NCBI RefSeq assembly: GCF_004209755.1
Contig: NZ_CP035913.1
Span: 3,720,001-3,784,000, forward strand
Direction: 5' to 3'
DNA length: 64,000 nucleotides
DNA from: Pseudoduganella lutea
Lineage (GTDB): Bacteria > Pseudomonadota > Gammaproteobacteria > Burkholderiales > Burkholderiaceae_D
The position numbers and the translations under genes are program-made. Below are positions 9,208 to 15,283 of the stretch, piece by piece. Below the pieces are notes generated by a model, which worked only from the letters and a program-made list of their open reading frames with translations, had not been told where the DNA came from and did no database searches. Numbering within the stretch: the first letter of the stretch is position 1; each line of letters begins with the position of its first letter.

Positions 9208-9795
9208 ATGCGTGCGCTATTGATTGCGGCAGGGACGGGACCGGATGCAAAAAACCTCCAGCGGGTCGGCATTCATCTGCGGGGCAGCATTTATGCCGGC
9301 GATGCGATGGTATTCAAGACGGTCGTGGTGCCAAGCCCGACCTCTCCACCGAGTGCATTCGTTGGATTCCTGCCCATCACCAGCCCGCCCAAAGGGCGCA
9401 CCAGCACCGACTTCTACGAGTACCTGGCGGAAGCCAAAACTTTCATCTGCATCGCACACAACGGTGCACTCGACGGTCCCATTCTTTCCGACGAATTCAG
9501 CTCGTTCAAGGAGATGCAACCGTGGCATACCGACACCACGGGGACGACGCTGTGGGATGGCGGCGCGCTGTTCTGGAAGACCGTGGGATGGGCGCCGAAC
9601 ACCCGGAGAATTCTCCTCCTGGGCTGCAACTCGGCAAATCACTATGCCAAATGCGTCAACGACGTGGCCGGGATACCTGTCTTCGGCTTCATGAACAGTT
9701 GCGCGGCAGCCGATAACGCAACAATGGAGAGACACGTCGGCAGTATCGAAACGACCGGGAAAAGTTTCGGCATGGCCCGGGTGCCGCCAGCCTGA
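9208..9795 (+). CDS. Stand-alone CHAT/caspase-like protein (tentative)
   Basis: 195 residues, no signal peptide. ATG 9208 follows GAAAGGG. I do not recognise a named family, but two blocks resemble the caspase/CHAT fold: a strand ending in His (FICIAHNGALDGPILS, His84) and a strand ending in Cys (RRILLLGCNSAN, Cys140). They have the usual spacing and order of a His/Cys dyad. A cytoplasmic cysteine protease or a dead homologue are both possible. No partner or substrate gene is adjacent on the left. It ends 17 nt before the moaC duplicate that bounds the integrated element, so it is the chromosomal neighbour downstream of the original moaC end. Confidence 0.5.
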   Translation: MRALLIAAGTGPDAKNLQRVGIHLRGSIYAGDAMVFKTVVVPSPTSPPSAFVGFLPITSPPKGRTSTDFYEYLAEAKTFICIAHNGALDGPILSDEFSSFKEMQPWHTDTTGTTLWDGGALFWKTVGWAPNTRRILLLGCNSANHYAKCVNDVAGIPVFGFMNSCAAADNATMERHVGSIETTGKSFGMARVPPA

Positions 9796-9812
9796 TGGGC
9801 CGGGGAATCAGC

Positions 9813-10013
9813 TCAAACCGTCGCCGACCAGTCCCCCGACTTGCCGCCGTGCTTCTCGCGCACGCGGATCTCGCTCATCACCATTCCCCGGTCCACGGCC
9901 TTGCACATGTCGTAAATGGTCAGCAGCCCCACCTGTACGGCCGTCAGCGCCTCCATCTCGACCCCCGTTTTCCCGTAAGTCTCGACCTGCGCCCGGCAGT
10001 GCACCGAGGAAGC
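9813..10013 (-). pseudogene. moaC: Duplicate 3' end of moaC (65 codons) at the left element boundary
   Basis: This 201-bp stretch aligns without gaps to 21298-21498, the last 65 codons plus stop plus a few nt of the intact moaC. There are 11 mismatches; none changes the encoded residues, which run from SSVHCRAQ to SGDWSATV. Homology ends abruptly at 10013, where a different sequence begins. It has no start of its own. It is best read as the left attachment-site copy left by insertion of the element that lies between the two copies. Nine of the 11 differences fall in the last 45 bp, on the element side, so part of this copy probably came with the element. Confidence 0.93.
9850..9935. repeat. 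attL core: 86-bp perfect repeat
   Basis: The longest perfectly identical block shared with 21335-21420, inside moaC. Strand exchange must have happened in or next to it. The first flanking mismatches are at 9849 (G versus A) and 9936 (T versus C). The exact crossover cannot be placed within the identity block. Confidence 0.8.
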
Positions 10014-10046
10014 GGCCATGCTTAGAAACGATTCTTGGCCCACAAA

Positions 10047-10065
10047 TGGGACAAAAATGGGACAG
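10047..10065. promoter_or_regulatory. Left pair of TGGGACA(A/G) repeats (putative integrase arm sites)
   Basis: TGGGACAA at 10047 and TGGGACAG at 10058, 11 bp apart and in the same orientation. An equivalent pair lies near the right end (21167 and 21178). Matching spacing at both ends suggests arm-type binding sites for the integrase. Confidence 0.6.
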
Positions 10066-10224
10066 AGTCCCTGGTATAAGTGTAGCACTTGGCTACGTGG
10101 TTGTGCTGATGACGTTACCGGCTTTTATACCCGTTCATCTCGTAGTGTCTTTGCTGCTCAACAAGCAGTAGAATATTTATGGGCCCTTACATTAGGGATC
10201 GGAACATGTTGTACGAGGAAGATC

Positions 10225-11154
10225 GTGGCACGTAAAAACCGGATTTCACACGCTTTGTACTTGAAGGACTGGGACTTCAAGAAAAAGGATATTGCTACTT
10301 TAGAAGAAACAGCAGAGGCCATTGCACCTGGAGATTACTTGCAGGAAATGAAAGATGGTATATTCTGTCCAACTTGCTATACTCCACTTTTCCGCTCTCC
10401 ATCTGATAAGCCCTTTTTCTCGAACAGACGCAATGCTCGATATAATCATTACGAATCCTTCTTGCATGTGCCTTGTCCACTTCGGGCTCCCAAGGCAATT
10501 GCGTTAAAATACGACTCGGAAGAGCTTGCGCGACAGGCAGTAGAAAATGGTGAGCTTGCTGTAGTACATTCTTTTCAAACGGCAGCGCCAGATGTAGATG
10601 CACAACAAGTTGGTGCCGGTGGTGTGGGTTATTACCAGGATGCTGATGGGCCCGTTGGCTCTTATCCAATATCACGGCACAAGGGAGAAAGTTTTAGGCT
10701 CCCAACAAAAATATCGGCCGTATCAAGTATATGTCGAAGGTTTGACTTAAATCTAAATAAGTACTATCTATTGCCGGGTCGAGCTGTTGCACTACCCTTG
10801 ACAGAAGAATTGCTAGACCTTGCAACTATAACTGAAGAGGACCCGAATCCCAGATTGTATTTCGCTAAGATTTTGCATTCCGATAGAATGGGGGCGAATG
10901 ATGTTGTTCATTTGAGGATGACTTACTTCAAGTGCAATCCGAAAGTAAAAGATTTCTGTTTGAAAGCAACGATTGCTGAGCAACGAGAAAAAGGTATTGA
11001 CGATGAGGTACGTCATCGCTATGTTCTCATTTGGGGCGCTGTCACGGCTAGCGGGATAGGACTGTGTATAAATAGACCTAAATGGGGTGAGTATGCACTT
11101 CTCCCGCAAAAATACGAACCGCTTTTGCCAATTGCGGAAGAATCCTCTATGTGA
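10225..11154 (+). CDS. Unknown protein with CPTC motif (island cargo)
   Basis: 309 residues from GTG 10225, which has GAGGAAG 4 nt upstream. An open frame reaches back to 10018 but crosses the repeat region and has no ribosome site. The N-terminal part has a Cys/His-rich stretch (FCPTC at about 49, a nearby NHYESFLHVPC) that faintly recalls the nuclease-associated zinc region of CoiA-like proteins. The rest matches nothing I recognise. Low GC, first gene inside the left end of the element, alone on the plus strand for about 350 bp. It is probably cytoplasmic because no membrane segments are seen. A role in defence is suggested only by location. Confidence 0.7.
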   Translation: MARKNRISHALYLKDWDFKKKDIATLEETAEAIAPGDYLQEMKDGIFCPTCYTPLFRSPSDKPFFSNRRNARYNHYESFLHVPCPLRAPKAIALKYDSEELARQAVENGELAVVHSFQTAAPDVDAQQVGAGGVGYYQDADGPVGSYPISRHKGESFRLPTKISAVSSICRRFDLNLNKYYLLPGRAVALPLTEELLDLATITEEDPNPRLYFAKILHSDRMGANDVVHLRMTYFKCNPKVKDFCLKATIAEQREKGIDDEVRHRYVLIWGAVTASGIGLCINRPKWGEYALLPQKYEPLLPIAEESSM

Positions 11155-11214
11155 GGGATAAGACCATCAGTAACTTAACCACTTGATTTATATCTTTAGT
11201 GCCCTCTGCTCTAA

Positions 11215-11430
11215 AGGCACATGCATCCCAAGCTGGGATGAGAAGAGAGCCCAAAGCCGGAGACCCTGCTGGCATTCGCTTCTAATACCTCATTTTATGA
11301 AGGGTGAAGCTACCGTCAAACGGTAGAGTGTAGACCAGCCTGAGCCGGGATCGGCTGCGAAATAGCAAGAAGGTTCAAATTACATAAATGATTCTCGCAC
11401 TTGCCTTCCTCGGGTCGCCGTCCGACGGTA
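11215..11430 (+). other. Candidate structured RNA region
   Basis: A non-coding stretch with four clean hairpins in a row: CATCCC/GGGATG (11224-11240), CTACCG/CGGTAG (11310-11326), AGCCG/CGGCT (11343-11356) and CCGTC/GACGG (11418-11428). There is no good open frame on either strand across 11215-11370. It follows the unknown CPTC-motif gene. It could be a small RNA, a long 3' UTR or a decayed element; the sequence does not match an RNA family I know. Confidence 0.35.
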
Positions 11431-11512
11431 ACTAACCGGGGCTCTTGATCCTTTCAAAATATAACCTAAACGCCACTTGAGGTATCGCAAATCTGTCCCG
11501 AATCCCCGTCCT

Positions 11513-11761
11513 ATGATGATGATGACAGGAGGGGACCTGGACGATATCGAACGGCTGAAGGCAGCAGCGATGGAGCACGCGTTCTTTGCTCTAGTTGTCG
11601 AGCTAGACCGAGCGCATACGGCCCCATTCACACATTGTTTCATCGCTGAGTATGGGAAGCCCATACAGGATGTGCTTGCCCGAGTCGGAGAGTCCATAAC
11701 CGCCGATCACGGTACCCAAGACAAATTCGCTACCGGCTTCCCTTTCCTTGTCCGCGACTGA
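11513..11761 (+). CDS. Small hypothetical protein (doubtful)
   Basis: 82 residues from the first of four tandem ATGs; the true start could be any of them or an upstream TTG. The helix-rich translation (LDDIERLKAAAMEHAFFALVVELDRAH) has protein-like amphipathicity, but no family or good ribosome site is visible. Its 3' end overlaps the convergent gene at 11730-11939 by 32 nt. It may be a remnant. Confidence 0.35.
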   Translation: MMMMTGGDLDDIERLKAAAMEHAFFALVVELDRAHTAPFTHCFIAEYGKPIQDVLARVGESITADHGTQDKFATGFPFLVRD

Positions 11762-11939
11762 CGGTACGGTCGAGCGGGAAATGCCGGTACTCGTCCGTGT
11801 GTAGCACGCGATATATGAGATGTGGAGCTATTCCGGCAGAGCGGAGGTACGCCTCAGCCTCTTTAACTCCGAGCATCTGCTTGTAGACCATCCCAACCTG
11901 GATATATTGGGCCGTGAGTTCGTCAGTTCGAGAATTCAT
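11730..11939 (-). CDS. Small hypothetical protein
   Basis: 69 residues, soluble and mostly helical (AQYIQVGMVYKQMLGVKEAE; HLIYRVLHTDEYR), ending in a basic tail. A GAGG ribosome site lies 8 nt before the ATG. The plausible amino-acid composition and good start argue it is real. No family recognised. Small proteins of this type are common in mobile islands. It is convergent with the doubtful gene at 11513. Confidence 0.6.
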   Translation of the reverse strand: MNSRTDELTAQYIQVGMVYKQMLGVKEAEAYLRSAGIAPHLIYRVLHTDEYRHFPLDRTVSRGQGKGSR

Positions 11940-12138
11940 GGTGTTGCCTCGTTGCTAACAAATTCGACAGCTTAGCGATTTCGACTAGAAACTGGCGTAC
12001 GTTTGCACCCGTTCATCGGAACTTGGTCGACGGCAATGTCGGATTGGTCTCTGCCCCGAAAACCTACAAAAAAAATCCGGCCTCGTGTCTAGTTGATGCC
12101 ATTGTCTTTGCCTATCAGAAATTTATCGACGGAATAGC

Positions 12139-12176
12139 CGCAATAACGGTTGCGTTATCGAATAGGGTTTCCTGGC
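12139..12176. repeat. 38-bp direct repeat, copy 1
   Basis: It aligns with 12301-12338 over 38 bp with 5 mismatches (shared block GAATAGGGTTTCCT). This copy also forms a small inverted repeat ATAAC/GTTAT that is degraded in copy 2. Confidence 0.8.
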
Positions 12177-12258
12177 TATCGCGAATAGCCCTGGGAGTTG
12201 GTGAAATACCCCTGCAAGCGTTTTATTGATGAGTTAATGGGGAGTTAGCAAGAATCTG

Positions 12259-12295
12259 CTATAGAGCCTCCAAAGGCCATTTGGAGGCTCTGTAG
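12259..12295. other. Long hairpin
   Basis: Sixteen paired positions (one G-U) around a GGCCA loop: CTATAGAGCCTCCAAA pairs with TTTGGAGGCTCTGTAG. No T tract follows, so it is not a classical terminator. It lies between the two 38-bp direct repeats. Confidence 0.75.
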
Positions 12296-12300
12296 GGATT

Positions 12301-12338
12301 CGCAATAACGATTGCGTAGTTGAATAGGGTTTCCTAGC
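12301..12338. repeat. 38-bp direct repeat, copy 2
   Basis: Partner of 12139-12176, offset 162 bp. Confidence 0.8.
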
Positions 12339-12506
12339 CGTGGCAACGTGGGTTATCTTGCTGCGAAAATATCGATGGGGCGTTGGTTGGCGGGAGAGAC
12401 GGAGAGCGCCGCGTCGCGTGGGACCGTTGCTGGTGGACAGCGTTAGGAGCAACTAGACAGCCTGTCGGGCGATGACATATGCTAGGGCATCGTTACTGGA
12501 GAAGCT

Positions 12507-12815
12507 ATGGCAACCCGTTCGTTCAAGTCAATTAGTCCGCAGGAACTAGAAGCTGCTATTGCATCCGCTGTCGCTTCAATCACAGGCACGGACGTAAAAG
12601 CGGCCATTTCCGGTTGGAGAGAACTAGGGCTTGATATGTCGCTGTTCAGCGGCACCGATAAATTTGAGCTTCAGCTTTCGCTTACTGTCGGTCAATCTTA
12701 CGGCGAATCTAGAGCCCCATCAGGTGCCCAGAGAGCAACTGGCGCTGGCGGCTTCTCCCCGAAGAGCGGCGATGATGACTTCGAGCTTGATGAAGATGGT
12801 CAGATAAAATTCTAG
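12507..12815 (+). CDS. Small hypothetical acidic-tailed protein
   Basis: 102 residues. ATG 12507 follows GGAGAAG. The N-terminal part is helical (SPQELEAAIASAVASITG), the middle has a beta-like segment (KFELQLSLTVGQSY), and the C-terminus is disordered and acidic (GDDDFELDEDGQIKF). No family recognised. The acidic tail could mimic DNA or dock to a partner, but nothing shows this. It is convergent with the 46-residue gene at 12874. Confidence 0.6.
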   Translation: MATRSFKSISPQELEAAIASAVASITGTDVKAAISGWRELGLDMSLFSGTDKFELQLSLTVGQSYGESRAPSGAQRATGAGGFSPKSGDDDFELDEDGQIKF

Positions 12816-12873
12816 CTTGGTCCGAGCTACTACACTGTGTCAAAAAGAGCCACCCGAAGATGGCTCATGCTAC

Positions 12874-13014
12874 TTACCGCTTCGGTGGTTTTGGGACAGG
12901 AATACGCTCTTTCACCGATTCGCGGGGATTGCGGTCCGCTTGCTTCTTAGTGATGAACTGGCCGTCAACAGCGCTACGGTGGGCCACGCGGGTTGGGGTC
13001 TTGCTGGTTGCCAT
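12874..13014 (-). CDS. 46-residue protein of the GQF-T-x-A-x-P type
   Basis: Translation from ATG 13014, with AAAGGA 8 nt upstream, gives 46 basic residues containing DGQFITKKQADRNPRES. This pattern (DG-(R/Q)-F-x(2)-K-x(2)-A-x(3)-P-x-(T/E)-(T/S)-V) recurs in tiny proteins of phages and mobile islands in many bacteria; function unknown. A longer open frame upstream (to 13119) lacks a ribosome site. A hairpin (GAGCCA/TGGCTC, about 12848-12867) downstream may terminate it. Confidence 0.65.
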   Translation of the reverse strand: MATSKTPTRVAHRSAVDGQFITKKQADRNPRESVKERIPVPKPPKR

Positions 13015-13197
13015 GATGTGTCCTTTCTTGGACAAGTAACCCGTTTGCCGCTTCCGATATGTAACAGACCTTGCGGAATTGGTTTCCGAAGAGCCATAAT
13101 AGCGGGCTTCTGACAGCATGCTTCAAACGGGTATGCTACAAAGTTCCCAGCACGCTAATGCCGGGGGCTGTTCCACTTGGCATCTTGTGATTCCAGG

Positions 13198-13232
13198 TGG
13201 ATATGCCTATTCTACCACTGGTTGCATATCCA
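13198..13232. repeat. 9-bp inverted repeat TGGATATGC/GCATATCCA
   Basis: Perfect 9-bp arms separated by 17 bp, in the gap between the 46-residue gene and the end of the serine recombinase gene. It could be a recombinase half-site pair or a transcript-end structure; otherwise nothing is seen in 13015-13280. Confidence 0.5.
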
Positions 13233-13280
13233 GTGCTACGCTGATGCGTAAATTTATTGCATTGAATCACATAGGCCGGT

Positions 13281-13910
13281 TTAAGCGGCTTGCTGAGCCT
13301 TCAGCAGTTCTGCCTGCTTAGCCACTGTGCCACGGCTGCACCCTACAAGTTCCATGATTTCCTTCCAGCTAGACTGACCAGCTTTCAAGTGGCGTTGTAT
13401 CAGCGCGTTGCGCTCGGTATCTTCCTTGCGGCCCTTGTACTTACCTGCTGCCTTGGCCTTCTCTACCCCTTGTGCCGCACGTTCTCGACGTGTCACGTAA
13501 TCTTTGCGTGCCACGGCGGCAAGCATGTCAAGCATCATGTCATTGAACGAGCGAAACATGCGGTTCATGGTTTCGTCAGTTGTCACGGTGGTCATTATCC
13601 AACTTGTCGGCAGGTCCAAGGCTACTACCTTGATGTGCTTCGTATCCAGTGCAAGCTTCAGAGCCTTCCAGTCAGCTTCATCCAACCGTGACAGGCGATC
13701 TACCTGTTCAATTAGCAGAATATCGCCTTGGGTAGCGTCCTCGATGAGTTCAAATAGCTTAGGCCGCTTCAGTGAAGCACCAGATTCGTTCTCGATGTAG
13801 AACGCAGCAATCTTCAAGCTCTTCTCAGCAGCAAACGCTTCGAGTTGGGACTTGGCACGGGTGGCGTCTTGTTCTTTCGTGGAAGCCCGAAGGTAAGCGC
13901 GTACAAACAT
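13281..13910 (-). CDS. Serine recombinase (resolvase/invertase family)
   Basis: 209 residues. The N-terminal catalytic domain has the nucleophile motif YLRASTKEQD (Ser10, Arg8), the core IEQVDRLSRL and the arginine-rich helix of small serine recombinases. The C-terminal HTH is visible (SSWKEIMELVGCSRGTVAKQAEL). It breaks and rejoins DNA at short paired sites and is typical of Tn3/plasmid resolvases or DNA invertases. Start ATG 13910 follows AAAGGAA. Its upstream region carries three tandem 14-bp repeats of GTCTATT, a likely operator or res-like site. It could resolve element multimers or flip a cargo segment; no obvious invertible segment is seen. Confidence 0.9.
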   Translation of the reverse strand: MFVRAYLRASTKEQDATRAKSQLEAFAAEKSLKIAAFYIENESGASLKRPKLFELIEDATQGDILLIEQVDRLSRLDEADWKALKLALDTKHIKVVALDLPTSWIMTTVTTDETMNRMFRSFNDMMLDMLAAVARKDYVTRRERAAQGVEKAKAAGKYKGRKEDTERNALIQRHLKAGQSSWKEIMELVGCSRGTVAKQAELLKAQQAA

Positions 13911-13940
13911 TTGTTGTTCCTTTCAGTCTGTTGTGTCGAT

Positions 13941-14055
13941 GGTCTATTATACGCAGTCTATTAATTATGGTCTATTTTAAGTGGTGCATTTGACTTGGCT
14001 GCCCTTGAGCTACCTGATCGCTGGCGGTCTATCTGAGGCATAGTTAAAATAGATC
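13941..14055. promoter_or_regulatory. Recombinase operator/res-like repeats
   Basis: The motif (G/A)GTCTATT(A/T) occurs at 13941, 13955 and 13969, exactly 14 bp apart, again as GGTCTATCT at 14026, and in inverted form (AAAATAGATC) at 14046. It lies in the 210-bp gap between the recombinase gene (minus) and the divergent HEPN-like gene (plus), so it could be both recombination site and promoter control element. Confidence 0.6.
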
Positions 14056-14120
14056 GCTCCTCATTTTCTTGACTAGGCGTGCACCGACGTATCCTTAAAC
14101 TCACTCAATAGGAGAGAACA

Positions 14121-14747
14121 ATGGCAAAGCAGACGAAAACAGTCGACGGGTCAAAGTACAGTCCGTGGCAGCTATTGGAAGCGGCGAACGCCTACTACGC
14201 ACTTTCTAACGTTCTTACGAGCGAGCTGGCGGATACAATGGCAATGGCTGAGAGCATCAAGCCGGATTTAGGCGATGCCGCTGCGTCAGCTACGAATCGC
14301 GTCTTGGCCGTGGAGTTGTATTTCAAGGCGTTGTTTGTGGGTGCGGAGCTGCCAGTTCCTCTTACACATGACCTTGTGACGTTGTTCGATACACTGCCTC
14401 CTGATATACGTGAGCCAATTGAGCAAAACTATGCGAACGTGTGTGCAGATGCTGACCCGAATCTGCCGTGGGAGGTAGCTCTGTACTTCCAACTAGGGAA
14501 GGCGCCTAAGAAAATGATCGTGCCAAAGACCAATCCGTCTGATGGTGCATTGAAGGCGTTTCTTGAGCGGAATCGTGGTGGATTTGTTCTTACACGCTAC
14601 CTCTTCGAGCAAGGAACGCACGACAACGTATCGCACTATCGATACGAATACAGACGGTTAGGCATCTTATGCCGCATACTGTGCGGCATGCTGGAAATGT
14701 GGCTACAGAATCCGCTTCCCGGCTATAAGCGAGGCTTCAACTTCTAA
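14121..14747 (+). CDS. HEPN-like protein (tentative)
   Basis: 208 residues, helical. ATG 14121 follows AGGAGAG. The stretch ATNRVLAVELYFKALFVGAE followed by PVPLTHDLVTLFDTLP matches the pattern of HEPN-fold proteins (a helix with ELYFKAL, then a THDL motif). No clear R-x4-6-H nuclease motif is seen, so it may be a non-catalytic member or a toxin partner. It sits 34 nt upstream of a second HEPN-like gene with the RNase motif, probably in one transcript. Divergent from the serine recombinase. Function unproven; RNA-targeting abortive infection is the favoured guess. Confidence 0.55.
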   Translation: MAKQTKTVDGSKYSPWQLLEAANAYYALSNVLTSELADTMAMAESIKPDLGDAAASATNRVLAVELYFKALFVGAELPVPLTHDLVTLFDTLPPDIREPIEQNYANVCADADPNLPWEVALYFQLGKAPKKMIVPKTNPSDGALKAFLERNRGGFVLTRYLFEQGTHDNVSHYRYEYRRLGILCRILCGMLEMWLQNPLPGYKRGFNF

Positions 14748-14781
14748 GTTTTTAATTTGAGATTTCTTGTTGGGAATGATC

Positions 14782-15282
14782 ATGAACCACGATGCTATTC
14801 ATGCCCTGCTCGGGCGCTTTGTACTGACGTTCCAGGCTGTAGAGGCTGCCATGGTCGAACTAACTGTCAAAATTGTGGACGGTGACCCAGAGTACGTGGC
14901 AACGCTAACGACGGAGTTGGATTTCAATGCGAAAGCACGGGCGCTTGATGTTATCTATACACGCCATGCCCAAATTCATGGTCTGTCGAGCAAGGCGCCG
15001 CATCCGGATTTTCACAAATTGATGGCAAGAATTCAAAAGCTTGCAACGCGCCGCAACGATTTGGTGCATTCGTTCTACAAGCTCTTGACTACAATCGACG
15101 GTGAAGCGGCTTTGGAGCGGACTCCCACACGACTAAAGCCAAGCGAGGGTATTAGAGAGCAAGACGGTGAAGACATCCTTCCGGTAAAGCTTGACGCAGA
15201 GATTGCAGAAATGAATTCAATCTTGCAAGAACTGGAATTTTATCGCCTGGAGGCAATTGACATCATGTATCCAGTCCATTGA
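14782..15282 (+). CDS. HEPN-type protein with R-x4-H motif (putative RNase)
   Basis: 166 residues from ATG 14782 (TTGGGA at 8 nt; an ATG two codons earlier is possible). Long helices carry KLATRRNDLVHSFYKL: RNDLVH is the R-x4-H signature of HEPN ribonucleases, and RNDLVH is a frequent version in AbiV- and MAE_28990-like families. The N-terminal helix (LLGRFVLTFQAVEAAMVEL) fits the same fold. Its stop is one base from the stop of the convergent P-loop ATPase gene. Together with the upstream HEPN-like gene this looks like a toxin/immune pair. Substrate unknown. Confidence 0.6.
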   Translation: MNHDAIHALLGRFVLTFQAVEAAMVELTVKIVDGDPEYVATLTTELDFNAKARALDVIYTRHAQIHGLSSKAPHPDFHKLMARIQKLATRRNDLVHSFYKLLTTIDGEAALERTPTRLKPSEGIREQDGEDILPVKLDAEIAEMNSILQELEFYRLEAIDIMYPVH

Positions 15283-15283
15283 G

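Larger units (their letters stand above)
11940..12506. other. Gene-free island segment with repeats
   Basis: About 570 bp with no supported gene; the 68-residue open frame at 12023-12229 has no ribosome site and crosses the repeats. It holds a 38-bp direct repeat (12139 and 12301), an inverted repeat GGCTAT/ATAGCC at 12174-12190 and a long hairpin at 12259-12295. The end carries the ribosome site (GGAG) of the next gene. Confidence 0.5.

Noticed and set aside
10018..10224. Upstream start of the CPTC-motif gene at an ATG abutting the moaC duplicate
   Set aside because: No ribosome site; the frame runs through integrase-site repeats. GTG 10225 has GAGGAAG.
11155..11460. Retron or CRISPR-associated RNA
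   Set aside because: No reverse transcriptase or cas gene and no repeat-spacer array in the window; only generic hairpins are seen.
12023..12229. 68-residue frame on the plus strand
   Set aside because: Lies over the direct repeats, no ribosome site, no protein-like features beyond chance.
12817..13113. 98-residue plus-strand frame
   Set aside because: Antisense to the 46-residue minus gene, which has a clear ribosome site and family-like motif.
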